From assembly GCA_024401305.1 (NCBI GenBank), contig JAKSLI010000007.1, forward strand, positions 1 through 64,000: DNA of 64,000 bases, written 5' to 3'. Below, in pieces: positions 23,908-32,924 of the stretch (its first letter is position 1; each line of letters starts with the position of its first letter). A program made the translations under genes and the position numbers. The notes beneath the pieces are model-generated. The model searched no databases. It worked only from the letters and a program-made list of their open reading frames with translations, and was not told where the DNA came from. The DNA comes from Bacteroidaceae bacterium (GTDB lineage Bacteria; Bacteroidota; Bacteroidia; Bacteroidales; Bacteroidaceae).

Positions 23908-25314
23908 ATGGTAAAGAAACGTTGGATAATCCTGATGACTGCTATGGTCATCTTTGCGATTTGGGGCGCATTTGCCCCTGAACATTCTTTCGAGTGTGAG
24001 TTTGGAACTGAAGAAGGACAGATAAACCCTGCCGATGTGGCTTGGCTTATCACGGCAACAATCTTCGTGCTGATGATGACCCCTGGTCTTTCGTTCTTTT
24101 ATGGCGGTATGGTTGGCGCGAGAAATGTCATCTCAACAATGCTGCAGTCGTTCATTGCCATGGGACTCATCTCCGTCCTTTGGGTGGTAATCGGTTTCTC
24201 TCTCTGCTTCGGCGATGATGTTGGCGGTCTCGGTATTATTGGCAATCCGCTGTCGTTCCCTATGCTTAGCAATGTAGGCGGTGCTACCTATATCACGGAA
24301 AACACGGGCAAGTTCGTCGGTGGCGCTTCAATTCCGTTGGCTCTCTTCGCACTCTTCCAGATGAAGTTTGCCATCATCACTCCGTCGCTTATCACTGGTT
24401 CGTTCGCAGAGCGCGTGCGCTTCTCGGGCTATATGTGGTTCATGATATTCTTCTTCTTCGTGATCTACTGCCCATTGGCACACATGACTTGGCATCCAGA
24501 CGGACTTTTCCTCAACTGGGGCGTTGTTGACTTCGCCGGTGGTATCGTCGTTCACGCCTCTTCTGGTGTGGCTGCTCTTGCCGGAGCAATATTCCTTGGT
24601 CGCAGAAAGACAGTAAACCGCCACTCAGAACCTGCCAACATTCCTTTCGTACTCCTCGGTGCTGCGATGCTTTGGCTCGGATGGTTCGGTTTCAATGCCG
24701 GTTCAAGTCTTCATTCTGATGGCATGGCTGTGAAGGCATTCCTCAACACAAACACCGCGTCTGCCATAGCCATGATGACATGGATCTTCTTCGACTGCCT
24801 CCGTGGTCGCAAGCCTTCTGCAATGGGAGCTGCCGTAGGTTGCGTCGTTGGTCTCGTTGCCATCACGCCATCAGCAGGTTATGTTACTGTCGGACAGTCT
24901 ATTACAATCTCGTTCATCATTACTTTGATCTGTAATGTTGCAGTGAACTGGGGTAAAGGTCGTGGCGTTGACGATGCTCTCGATGTATTCCCAACACACG
25001 GTACAGGCGGTATCTTCGGTACTGTTCTCACAGGTATCTTCATTCAGGAAGGTCTCATCGCCGGCACTTGGGACGGTTTCGTAATCTTCCTTTATCACCT
25101 CCTCGCCATCGTTCTCGTCATTGCCTACACATTCGTGATGTCTTACCTCGGCTACCGACTCGTAGATCACTTCATCCCAATGCGTGTAAGTACCAAGTCA
25201 GAGCTCATCGGTCTCGACATCTCACAGCACGACGAGCACTACGGTCTCGCACATGTCGGCGAACGCGAGATTGCTGAATACGCTCAGTATGAGCAGGAAA
25301 AGAAAAAGAAATAA
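23908..25314 (+). CDS. amt: Ammonium transporter (Amt/MEP/Rh family)
   Basis: A 468-aa ammonium channel in the inner membrane. After the N-terminal helix come the family motifs DVAWLITATIFVLMMTPGLSFFYGG (split here only by position, about 40-64), FAGGIVVHASSGVAALAGA with the pore His (near 212), and the late DVFPTHGTGGIFGT with the second pore His (near 368). About eleven helices can be read. Unlike many amt loci, no P-II (glnK) gene is next to it in the window. A weak promoter with -7 TAATTTTG (23845-23852) lies upstream and a strong terminator follows. Confidence 0.95.
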   Translation: MVKKRWIILMTAMVIFAIWGAFAPEHSFECEFGTEEGQINPADVAWLITATIFVLMMTPGLSFFYGGMVGARNVISTMLQSFIAMGLISVLWVVIGFSLCFGDDVGGLGIIGNPLSFPMLSNVGGATYITENTGKFVGGASIPLALFALFQMKFAIITPSLITGSFAERVRFSGYMWFMIFFFFVIYCPLAHMTWHPDGLFLNWGVVDFAGGIVVHASSGVAALAGAIFLGRRKTVNRHSEPANIPFVLLGAAMLWLGWFGFNAGSSLHSDGMAVKAFLNTNTASAIAMMTWIFFDCLRGRKPSAMGAAVGCVVGLVAITPSAGYVTVGQSITISFIITLICNVAVNWGKGRGVDDALDVFPTHGTGGIFGTVLTGIFIQEGLIAGTWDGFVIFLYHLLAIVLVIAYTFVMSYLGYRLVDHFIPMRVSTKSELIGLDISQHDEHYGLAHVGEREIAEYAQYEQEKKKK

Positions 25315-25349
25315 AATGCGTCACGCTGTATGCGTAATGTCGTATCCTA

Positions 25350-25390
25350 GAAAGGGCTGCAACGGTAAAATTCAGTTGCAGCCCTTTTGT
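25350..25390 (+). terminator. Intrinsic terminator of amt
   Basis: AAAGGGCTGCAAC/GTTGCAGCCCTTT stem with an 11-nt loop and T-run. Confidence 0.85.
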
Positions 25391-25640
25391 TGAACCCCAT
25401 TTATTCAACTTTCGCATGTGTTCAGGTTGCTGGTTTTGAGGTTATTAGGTTGTAAGGTTATAAGGATAATACTTCCATCGTCGAAGCAATTCTCTGGTTG
25501 ATTCATGGTCTTGTTTTTATTTTTTTTGAAAAAAATTGTTTTTTTATTTGGGTTTCGACACGTTTTGTCAGTATAAGATAGATGAAGCATAACACAAACT
25601 GCTTGTATTCATAATCTTATTAACTTTAAATACTACTATT
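25391..25640. repeat. Gap holding an octanucleotide array
   Basis: A TTCAACTTTCGC boundary (25403-25415) precedes 8-nt units (GGTTATTA, GGTTGTAA, GGTTATAA, GGATAATA; about 25440-25472). The rest up to 25640 is AT-rich leader with no gene. Confidence 0.6.
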
Positions 25641-26222
25641 ATGATTGTACATTACACTTCATGCACTCACTTTGGTAACGAGAACGCTATCGCTGAACTC
25701 AACCGTCCTTTCGCTTCTGTAGAAGATATGGATGCTGAGATTATCCGTCGTTGGAATGAGAAGGTTGGGGAGAACGATACTGTCTGGCATCTTGGTGATT
25801 TCGGCGACTTCACCAAAGTGAAGCAGCTTAACGGCAAGGTAAATATCATGCTCTCTGAAGCTGATGTGGAGCGTTTGAGAGAGCGTGACGACTATGATGA
25901 AGACAACTCAGAAGAGTATATCGAGTATTATCTTCAGCAGCTAGGTTTCAATGAGGTTTACTTAGAAGGAGAGTCTGTTGGGCTTGAGGTCAATGAAGCT
26001 AGCATACCAGAAAGATATCGCGGCTATACTGTAAGCCATGAGACTCCGGAAGAGCCTTGTATTGGCGGCGGTCATAGAGTCTTTGCTGTTGTCGGTGAGA
26101 CTGTTAGCGGCAAGAATGGCGAGAACTGCATCTTGTCTGCAGCTACTGACTTGTGGAACCTTACTCCTATGGATGAGGGAGAGATGATGATATATTTTCT
26201 TGACCTTGAAGACTTGGTGTAA
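25641..26222 (+). CDS. Degenerate calcineurin-like metallophosphoesterase
   Basis: A 193-aa protein whose first 65 residues follow the small phage/bacterial metallophosphoesterase pattern (THFGNENAIAELNRPFASVE, then NDTVWHLGDFGDFTK and LNGKVNIML). Key metal ligands are lost: the usual S-D-x-H opening reads SCTHFG (Asp to Cys), and the G-N-H-D segment after the LNGK strand is replaced by an acidic stretch. It is therefore unlikely to be a working phosphoesterase. It starts a six-gene same-strand run (25641-28768) and its stop overlaps the next start (TAATG). Role unknown. Confidence 0.7.
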   Translation: MIVHYTSCTHFGNENAIAELNRPFASVEDMDAEIIRRWNEKVGENDTVWHLGDFGDFTKVKQLNGKVNIMLSEADVERLRERDDYDEDNSEEYIEYYLQQLGFNEVYLEGESVGLEVNEASIPERYRGYTVSHETPEEPCIGGGHRVFAVVGETVSGKNGENCILSAATDLWNLTPMDEGEMMIYFLDLEDLV

Positions 26223-26491
26223 TGGAGTTTAGCCAGAAAGAACAGGAGCGTATGTCGGCATATATGCTGGCATACGCTCACAAAGCGATAGAACGAGGAC
26301 TGCGAAGTCGCCTTGCTGTAAACTTTGAATCTTGCACAGCATCCGCTTTCGAGATTGAGGGTGACTTGCTTGAGATGGAAGACCTCTCAAAGTTCAAGTT
26401 TGATCCACTAGATGATTTCTCAATGGAAGAGGTTCATGGTATGCTTGACGATTACATGTCAGGGCTGAAACGCAGAAAAAGGTATAGATAA
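26222..26491 (+). CDS. Hypothetical small protein (cluster gene 2)
   Basis: An 89-aa protein, start overlapping the upstream stop (TAATG). It is acidic in the middle (residues 45-70) with a basic C-terminus (LKRRKRYR). No family is recognised. Coupling to its neighbours supports it being real. Confidence 0.6.
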   Translation: MEFSQKEQERMSAYMLAYAHKAIERGLRSRLAVNFESCTASAFEIEGDLLEMEDLSKFKFDPLDDFSMEEVHGMLDDYMSGLKRRKRYR

Positions 26492-26496
26492 AACGC

Positions 26497-26793
26497 ATGA
26501 AGAAAGTGAAACTGTATGGTAAGAATCCACAGAAGTTCATCAGAACGCACAAGAAAATGGATTCCTTGATAGAGAAATACAATCAAAAGGCTCGTAAGTG
26601 GCATTTCTCCGAACTGACATTCGACGAAAGCAAACTGCTACCGTCATTCTTTGGATTTTTGGACTCACAATCAGAACCGACCAACTTTTGGCAGTTATTA
26701 TTATACATTTTCCGCTATGATTATATGAAACATGAGTGGCAAAGGATTTATAATCAGAGCAAAAAACTCCGTCAGATGAGATTTTATGAATAA
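26497..26793 (+). CDS. Hypothetical small basic protein (cluster gene 3)
   Basis: A 98-aa protein starting 5 bp after gene 2. It is rich in Lys, Phe and Tyr with no transmembrane segment. No family is recognised. The start ATG is within an ACGCATGAAGAAAG context. Confidence 0.55.
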   Translation: MKKVKLYGKNPQKFIRTHKKMDSLIEKYNQKARKWHFSELTFDESKLLPSFFGFLDSQSEPTNFWQLLLYIFRYDYMKHEWQRIYNQSKKLRQMRFYE

Positions 26794-26815
26794 CATTTTT
26801 TAGATAAACCATGAT

Positions 26816-27208
26816 ATGAATACAGGAAACAAAGAACAATATAAGCTTTCTGATTTGGATGAGCTGATGGAATACATGTGGTTAAAGCCACAAATTAGTA
26901 AGTTGAATGTAGATATATTCGTTGATGATGGTGGTTCGTATGAAAGAAACGAACATCCGCTTCTCTTATTTGTAAGAAATGGACATGGTAGATCTGTATC
27001 GGAATTCATTCCAATTAGTATCTCCGAGAATCCCTATATAATGGATGATGAAAAGGTTCTCAAGATTTCATCTGAGGATGTATCTGCTGTAAAGTCTTTC
27101 ATACAGTTCAATATGGATTTACTAATCTCAATGGCACAATCAAAAATATCTCACGAGGTGTTTGTTTCTCAATTAGAGGAAGTTTCATCAGAACCAAACC
27201 AAGATTAA
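26816..27208 (+). CDS. Hypothetical protein (cluster gene 4)
   Basis: A 130-aa soluble protein: an ELMEYMWLKPQISKLNVDIF opening, then beta-like YERNEHPLLLFVRNG, and a helical C-terminus (VKSFIQFNMDLLISMAQ). It may be an adaptor or immunity-sized protein, but nothing in the sequence proves a role. Confidence 0.6.
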   Translation: MNTGNKEQYKLSDLDELMEYMWLKPQISKLNVDIFVDDGGSYERNEHPLLLFVRNGHGRSVSEFIPISISENPYIMDDEKVLKISSEDVSAVKSFIQFNMDLLISMAQSKISHEVFVSQLEEVSSEPNQD

Positions 27209-27248
27209 CGGACTTTCAAAAAAATCTGGAGGAAAAAGGATTAAAAAA

Positions 27249-28028
27249 ATGAACAATCATACGGAACTCTACGAGTATTTAGGTATAAACTATCTTTTGA
27301 TACCTGAGAAATATCGAGAGATAGTCTATGAATCTCGCCAAATGAAGATAGCAAACTGTAAGGAGTTGCTTCTGAAACTAGAGAACGCTATCAAGGATGT
27401 CTTTGACAGATACGCAAAAGCGGATGAAACAGGCATCACAAGAACCAGCAAAAAGGACAAGCGATGCATACAGATTCTGCTTGAGGCACGACGCCATGTA
27501 ATGAACAAGATATTTACGGAAAGTGAAAGTTCCTTCCATCAATTCCGAACAATCAACAGTACATTGATTGACCTTAGCAAAAAACTGGATAAGAAAATCC
27601 TATCGCTCTATCAATCATGGCTTGACAATGAGGAAGATGACTGGAAGAACGATTGTCAGGTGGAAGGCGTCATTATTGCAGAAGGATGGAAAGAGATGGA
27701 ATACGATGAAACAGGTTCGGACTATAACACGATGCTATGCATCATTGAAGAAACAACTGATAGGAATTTGCTCAAAATTGGGTTCTCCGGAGATCCAGAC
27801 AAGAAAACAGATGATATCTATCAGTTGTCGTGGAATGCAAAAGGCGGCAGGCTTTTCAGCCTAGGAGGATCTCATCCTTATGGCGACTTCACTATGTGTA
27901 CTGCCTTCGATCATCTGTTTTTTGATTCGCTTTATAGCCATCAAGACATTCTGCGAATAAAAATGTTCTGGGCAGATGCCACCATTACTCATCAACGAAT
28001 TGTTACACCACAAGGAGAATATCTATAG
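27249..28028 (+). CDS. Hypothetical protein (cluster gene 5)
   Basis: A 259-aa protein with a helical N-terminal half (about 1-130, Leu/Lys/Glu heptad-like) and a beta-rich C-terminal half (about 140-259, including FSLGGSHPYGDFTMCTAFDH). No family or catalytic motif is recognised. Confidence 0.6.
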   Translation: MNNHTELYEYLGINYLLIPEKYREIVYESRQMKIANCKELLLKLENAIKDVFDRYAKADETGITRTSKKDKRCIQILLEARRHVMNKIFTESESSFHQFRTINSTLIDLSKKLDKKILSLYQSWLDNEEDDWKNDCQVEGVIIAEGWKEMEYDETGSDYNTMLCIIEETTDRNLLKIGFSGDPDKKTDDIYQLSWNAKGGRLFSLGGSHPYGDFTMCTAFDHLFFDSLYSHQDILRIKMFWADATITHQRIVTPQGEYL

Positions 28029-28033
28029 ATTAT

Positions 28034-28768
28034 ATGAAACATAAAGATGCTAAAGAGTCTGTAATGATACGACGAGGACTTTACTCTACCACTATTTATG
28101 AAATGGAAGTATGGTCTTTGGCAAACAACAACGAATATTCTGAGGAAGATTATCTGGAACAGCTCAAGTTTGATGGTTATATGAGTTGTGGACTTCATAA
28201 AGAAAAGGTCGGATTGTTTGAGACCAAAGAACGAGCATTAGATTGCTTATGCATGATAAGCGAAGATCCTTGGGATTCTGACCGCGACCTCTATTGCACA
28301 TTTATACGCGAAAAGGCAATGTATTGCATGATGAATCAAAGAGATTATCTCAAGGAGTGGACATATATATACCGCCAATTGCATGATGAATCGCTCGTTA
28401 GAAACTATGCTGAAGACGAGAATCCATTCCTTGGTCGCCCTAAAGATATGGTAAGATTCAAGCATGGAGACATCGTGATGGTAGCAGACAACTACGATGG
28501 ACACTGGGGTATAGTGTATGGTAGCCCTATCACTATAGAAGAAATTAAGGATGTCAATGAGCGTATAGAAAAAGAGACTGGCATGCCAAACAACAAATAT
28601 TCCAATATGGATTGGTCGGACGATAGCTATCTGATACTAACTAATGAAAATGGTTTCAATGGTGGTCACGAACACATTCTGGCACATCATGTAATACCCC
28701 CGTTGTCAGTTCCAGAGTTTGTCCGCTCAAAACTCGAAGAAGGGTTACAAAAAACTTCCATACGATAA
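28034..28768 (+). CDS. Hypothetical protein (cluster gene 6)
   Basis: A 244-aa protein, 5 bp after gene 5, so co-expressed. An SH3/KOW-like stretch (RFKHGDIVMVADNYDGHWGI, about 143-162) suggests a small beta barrel; the rest is not recognised. It is the last gene of the run, before a weak hairpin. Confidence 0.6.
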   Translation: MKHKDAKESVMIRRGLYSTTIYEMEVWSLANNNEYSEEDYLEQLKFDGYMSCGLHKEKVGLFETKERALDCLCMISEDPWDSDRDLYCTFIREKAMYCMMNQRDYLKEWTYIYRQLHDESLVRNYAEDENPFLGRPKDMVRFKHGDIVMVADNYDGHWGIVYGSPITIEEIKDVNERIEKETGMPNNKYSNMDWSDDSYLILTNENGFNGGHEHILAHHVIPPLSVPEFVRSKLEEGLQKTSIR

Positions 28769-28797
28769 GCCGCCCTATATATAAACATAGAACGGCT
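28768..28797 (+). terminator. Weak hairpin after the six-gene cluster
   Basis: AGCCG/CGGCT stem with a 20-nt AT-rich loop and no clean T-run; a possible terminator only. Confidence 0.35.
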
Positions 28798-28843
28798 ATC
28801 ATTTATCGTTTTGGCTACTTCCTATTCTATGGACTATGGTAAG

Positions 28844-29350
28844 CTATGCACAGAGCAGCATCTCGCGAGCATGTCTGTCACGGCGGATGTCTTTCAGTGC
28901 CTGGTTGATAATCTGGCGAACACGCTCTTCTGAGAGACCGAAGTGATGTGCAATCTCACTCTTGGACAAGGATTCGCAGTCAATACCGTAATGCATCTTT
29001 ATCATCTCAAGAGCTCTTTCTTCCCTACAATTTCTCTTGAATACCTGCTCTAAGGCTATTAGGAAGTCTTCTTGTTGGAAGCCGTAGCGCGTCTCTACCG
29101 TCAAAGGCATTGTTCTGCCACGAAAGCAGCCGTCTCCCTTCTCCTCTTCACAGAAACTCTTTGTGGCTTCCTTTCCATGTCTGAACCAAGGGTTGTACTT
29201 GTCCAACGCGCTGATAATGGCTGTTTTGATACAAGTGTAAGCAAAACTCTCAAAAGCAGCCTTACTCTCTGTGGAGTAATATTTTGTAGCCTTGATGAGT
29301 CCGAGTTTTCCTTCCGACTCAAGGTCCTCAACTTCTATGCCAGAGCACAT
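28844..29350 (-). CDS. Small sigma-70-type factor, 5' end possibly damaged
   Basis: The 168-aa frame from ATG 29350 has a region 2-like segment (EVEDLESEGKLGLIKATKYY, then FESFAYTCIKTAI) and a region 4 HTH (LSKSEIAHHFGLSEERVRQIIN). It resembles the group of short primary-like sigma factors rather than ECF factors. The frame continues upstream as sensible protein (NYFSEKSFAIVKKLAKKYA) up to TAG (29413-29411), and two codons earlier there is an ATG (29419-29417). This suggests the original protein started at 29419 and a nonsense change at codon 3 forced a shorter start, or made it a pseudogene. It ends convergently with the six-gene cluster. Confidence 0.7.
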   Translation of the reverse strand: MCSGIEVEDLESEGKLGLIKATKYYSTESKAAFESFAYTCIKTAIISALDKYNPWFRHGKEATKSFCEEEKGDGCFRGRTMPLTVETRYGFQQEDFLIALEQVFKRNCREERALEMIKMHYGIDCESLSKSEIAHHFGLSEERVRQIINQALKDIRRDRHAREMLLCA

Positions 29351-29595
29351 GGCGTATTTCTTGGCAAGTTTCTTAACAATAGCGAATGACTTCTCTGAAA
29401 AATAGTTCTTCTATTTCATGTTGCACTTGGTTTTAAAAGGGTGATACTTCTTTTTTCCGGGTGCAAAGGTCGGAATAATTTTGGAATCCTAATTTTCAAA
29501 ATTGTCAAATGCGGGGGCGCAAAGTGCCGTAAAATCAGTAACTCTCTCCGTTTTTCGTGGGAAATTGGTGGAAAAAATGGACTTATAGAAATAGA

Positions 29596-29630
29596 AAATC
29601 CATCTCAATCATAAATGTTGAGATGGATTT
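29596..29630 (-). terminator. Terminator of the 394-aa hypothetical gene
   Basis: AAATCCATCTCAA/TTGAGATGGATTT stem with a 9-nt loop; A/T-rich flanks. Confidence 0.7.
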
Positions 29631-29649
29631 ATGCAATAATATAGATACT

Positions 29650-30834
29650 TTAAATTAGCGGTTCACACCAAGATAAAGGCACCCTTCCCTCATAAGAACT
29701 GTTTTCAATGATTCTATTAATATTATCCTCCAAGAAAGTTGCTTTAGGGAATTGATTCTCTATATTTATGCGAAATAACTTTCCTTTGTCCCAGAAACCT
29801 TTGTCATTGATAGGCAAATCGTTATTTGCCTTGCTATGGAGAGAATATACATATATAAGAAAAGCCCTTTTCTTCACTTGGTTTTCTTTGTACGTATTAG
29901 GCTCAAAACCAAGAAACTCCGTAATGGTATTTCTAAATGTATTGAATGAGATAGTTTCTTTCTTTATATACGCATAGAAGAGCAGTAAACAGACTGCCGC
30001 AACAAATGTTTTATCATTTGACTTGTATCCACTATCGGGCGTTTCAAAGATTTCTTTAATTCTGCTGAGCTGTCTCTTGAAGCCTTTCGAAGTTATCATA
30101 ATGTAGTTCCAACTATCAATGACGTTTTCTGATTTAATGCTAGACCTTTCTTGAAAAATAGCCTTGTGAGTAGCTCTAAGGAATGTGTCAATACGCTTGT
30201 TCTTAAAATAGTTGTCAACCAATCTTTGGAGAGTGTCCTCAGATAGTCTTTTTTGCTTTTCATCAAAATCCCATTCTATTTCTCCATGGTCTGCATAATA
30301 AGATAGTGCACGAGCAATGTTTTTGAGATATTTTTCCTTTTGTTCACGACTATTCTTAGTACTTAAATAATATGATATATATTGGGTTGTATATTTCAAG
30401 TTGCCACGTTTATCTTCAAAGTCATCATCAAAATAATCTTTTAGACTTTCTGACACCAAAGCATATGACCCCTCATCATAAAATTTATTTATGACCATTG
30501 GCTCTATGGTTAGGTTATTATTGAAGAAATCTATTTCAATCCTTTTTTGAGTGGTAGCTTCGTATTGTTTTCTGATTGCATCAATAAGTTTTTCACCCCA
30601 CTTAGACCTACCATCGATGTTATTGATAATCTGATGATTCATCATTCGTCTTTTGGGATTGGGATTACGCAAGGCGATTCTAAGAACATCAGTCACAAGG
30701 AAACTTGCGTCATAAAATGGAAACTCAAAAGATTCCAATGGGTAATCATCGTTTATGTCAAACAGATTATTACCCATTGTTTTGCTTTGGCCGTTGATAT
30801 AAACCTTATATGTGTTAATCTCTTGGATGAGCAT
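29650..30834 (-). CDS. Hypothetical 394-aa protein, AT-rich gene
   Basis: A largely helical, soluble protein rich in Asn, Lys and Ile, with coding DNA clearly more AT-rich than neighbouring genes, which suggests horizontal acquisition. There is no signal peptide and no motif I can name. The single-gene unit between a regulator and a glycosidase gene, with its own terminator, would fit an accessory or defence gene; that is inference. Confidence 0.6.
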   Translation of the reverse strand: MLIQEINTYKVYINGQSKTMGNNLFDINDDYPLESFEFPFYDASFLVTDVLRIALRNPNPKRRMMNHQIINNIDGRSKWGEKLIDAIRKQYEATTQKRIEIDFFNNNLTIEPMVINKFYDEGSYALVSESLKDYFDDDFEDKRGNLKYTTQYISYYLSTKNSREQKEKYLKNIARALSYYADHGEIEWDFDEKQKRLSEDTLQRLVDNYFKNKRIDTFLRATHKAIFQERSSIKSENVIDSWNYIMITSKGFKRQLSRIKEIFETPDSGYKSNDKTFVAAVCLLLFYAYIKKETISFNTFRNTITEFLGFEPNTYKENQVKKRAFLIYVYSLHSKANNDLPINDKGFWDKGKLFRINIENQFPKATFLEDNINRIIENSSYEGRVPLSWCEPLI

Positions 30835-30879
30835 AGAATATATGAAATCTTACATTTTAAGTAAGCGAACGAAGCTGTT

Positions 30880-32010
30880 TTACTTCTTCACTTTATACAT
30901 CTCGGCAGCGGCGAGGAGTACGCAGCCTGTGCCGTAGTCTTCGAAGTCTGGGTGAGAGTCGTAGGTTGTTGGCTGGCCGTCCTTTGGTTCCTTGCCAGTT
31001 CCTTGTACGAAACCGATGTAGCCGTTCTTGTGGATTGCATCCTTGACGATGGCATTCCATGCTTTTTCGATTACAGGGTAATACTCTGAGCGTGAGAGAA
31101 TGCCGGTGCGAATGCCGTAGCCGATGCCGTAGATGAAGAGAGCTGTACCTGATGTTTCCTTGCCACCGAAGTTGTTAGGGTCGTGGAGAGAGCAGTTCCA
31201 GAAACCGTCTTCACGCTGGCAAGCCTTGAGAGCCTTCGCCATTGCCTGAAGGTCCTTCACATAATCCTTATAATGAGCGTCGGTTTGTGGTAGATCTGAG
31301 AGTACACGGGCAAGTGCTGTTATCACCCAACCGTTGCCACGGCTCCAGTAGCAGTTCTTTCCGTTAGGTTCCTTGTAGTCGCCGTCGAAGTCGGCATCGC
31401 GCCACCAAAGTCCTTCCTTCTCATTGAACATGCCCTTCTCACCGAGCGTGTTGCGAGTGTAAGCGTAGAGATCCCACGCCTTGTCGAGATATTTCTGCTC
31501 CTTTGTTACGGCATAAAGCTTTGAGTAGATAGGCATAGCCATCTGTATGGCGTCAATCCACCACCAGTCTTCTGTACCAGGATAAGCGCACATCATGTTG
31601 ATGTTTGTGAGTGCACCCTGAATCATCTTTGGTTCACCAGCAAGGCGATACATGTCGATGTATGTCTGAAGACAGCACTGGTCGTCAGCATGATGGGTAG
31701 TGTTGCCGTTGCGAGGCTGCCATTTGTGGTAGTCAGCCCATTTGTAGGCATAGTCCCAATACTCCTGCTTTGGACAGATTTCGTAGAGAGCCATGAGTCC
31801 TTCGTAATAGACGGCGCGAGTCCACAGACTGCTCGGACGCATACGCTTCACATAAGTTGGCAGCGTAGGGTCAGGGTTCTGCTTCATGAAATACTGGTTT
31901 ACGAGAACAGCTACATCGCGGATGTCAGCGTTCATTTCGCCATGCTTCTGCTGTGCGTTGGCTGTGAGTGAGAAAAATAGGATAGTTAGGGTTAGAAAGA
32001 GTTTATTCAT
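30880..32010 (-). CDS. Exported unsaturated rhamnogalacturonyl hydrolase (GH105/GH88 type)
   Basis: A 376-aa protein with a signal peptide (1-19). It has the GH88/GH105 alpha6/alpha6-barrel pattern: HHADDQCCLQTYIDMYR (conserved Asp pair, about 105-121), WWIDAIQMAMPIYSKL (about 152-167, second key Asp), and YWSRGNGWVITALARVL (about 222-238). These enzymes cleave unsaturated uronyl residues produced by pectin lyases. The leader contains a TTCGAT-type short-unit array (32013-32046). Confidence 0.85.
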   Translation of the reverse strand: MNKLFLTLTILFFSLTANAQQKHGEMNADIRDVAVLVNQYFMKQNPDPTLPTYVKRMRPSSLWTRAVYYEGLMALYEICPKQEYWDYAYKWADYHKWQPRNGNTTHHADDQCCLQTYIDMYRLAGEPKMIQGALTNINMMCAYPGTEDWWWIDAIQMAMPIYSKLYAVTKEQKYLDKAWDLYAYTRNTLGEKGMFNEKEGLWWRDADFDGDYKEPNGKNCYWSRGNGWVITALARVLSDLPQTDAHYKDYVKDLQAMAKALKACQREDGFWNCSLHDPNNFGGKETSGTALFIYGIGYGIRTGILSRSEYYPVIEKAWNAIVKDAIHKNGYIGFVQGTGKEPKDGQPTTYDSHPDFEDYGTGCVLLAAAEMYKVKK

Positions 32011-32012
32011 AA

Positions 32013-32046
32013 TATTTTTTCGATGATTTCGATATTTCGATGTTTC
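32013..32046 (-). repeat. Short tandem array in leader of GH105 gene
   Basis: TTCGATGAT, TTCGATAT, TTCGATGT, TTCG units (8-9 nt) directly before the start codon. Confidence 0.6.
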
Positions 32047-32054
32047 GTTAACGG

Positions 32055-32858
32055 TTACAGTTTACTTTCCCCCTCCACATATTCGTGCAGGACCATGTGC
32101 TCGCCATCGAACTCAGCGTAAGTAAACTGCCATATCCAGTCGCCGAGGAGGATGAGACGCGGAGATATCGTGTCGTGCTCTTGACGGTCGGTGATCTTGT
32201 GCTTGCTGATGCTGTAGTCTATGGCAACATGGCGATGACCGAACACATAGTAGTCGATGTTAGGGTGTGTCTTTGAGTATTCAATGGCAAAATCAAGCTG
32301 AGGCTCTTTGCCATCACCCCCTAAGAACGGGTCCTCCTTGCCGTCAGGACGCTTCATTCTGCTGTGCTTTGCCCATGACTGTCCGAGCCAGAGTTGAAGG
32401 TCAGGATGAAGCAAGGCGAAGAGTCGTTGGCAGATGCGGTTGTGGAATATCCAACGGATGATGGCGAATCCGGTGGATTTCTTTCCCACGCCGTCACCAT
32501 GGCCAATGAAGAACAGCTTGCCGTTGATGTCTATCGTTTCCTCTTTTTTATGCACTATGACGCCACATTCCTTCTCCAGATAGCCATACATCCAGATGTC
32601 GTGGTTGCCTATGAAGTAGTGCACTTCCACGCCAGCATCGGTCATTTCGGATATCTTTCCCAGGAAACGCGTATATCCGCGCGGAACAACATATTTGTTT
32701 TCTACCCAGAAATCAAACATGTCGCCCAGCAGGTATATTGCCGAAGCCTTGTCCTTGATGTTATCAAGGAAGCGAACAAGGCGGCGTTCCTGAGTGCGCT
32801 GATGCTGCTCGGCCCATGAGCCGAGGTGAGCGTCGGAGAGGAAATAAACGCTGTTCAA
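32055..32858 (-). CDS. lpxH: UDP-2,3-diacylglucosamine hydrolase
   Basis: A 267-aa metallophosphoesterase that converts UDP-2,3-diacylglucosamine to lipid X plus UMP in lipid A synthesis, at the inner face of the inner membrane. Metal-binding motifs are all present: SDAHLG (8-13), LLGDMFDFW (about 45-53), FIGNHDIW (about 82-89), FIGHGDG (about 117-123) and VFGHRHVAI (about 205-213). The length is slightly above E. coli LpxH (about 240 aa), typical of Bacteroidetes versions. A heptanucleotide GTAAATC array lies right before the start codon. Confidence 0.9.
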   Translation of the reverse strand: MNSVYFLSDAHLGSWAEQHQRTQERRLVRFLDNIKDKASAIYLLGDMFDFWVENKYVVPRGYTRFLGKISEMTDAGVEVHYFIGNHDIWMYGYLEKECGVIVHKKEETIDINGKLFFIGHGDGVGKKSTGFAIIRWIFHNRICQRLFALLHPDLQLWLGQSWAKHSRMKRPDGKEDPFLGGDGKEPQLDFAIEYSKTHPNIDYYVFGHRHVAIDYSISKHKITDRQEHDTISPRLILLGDWIWQFTYAEFDGEHMVLHEYVEGESKL

Positions 32859-32859
32859 T

Positions 32860-32893
32860 TTACGATTTACGGATTTACGATTTACAATTTATT
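32860..32893 (-). repeat. Heptanucleotide array in lpxH leader
   Basis: On the plus strand, TTTACGA, TTTACGG, ATTTACGATTTACAATTT-type units right upstream of the lpxH ATG (32858). Confidence 0.7.
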
Positions 32894-32924
32894 TTTCGGA
32901 TTGAGACCTTTCATTGTGAGGGCA

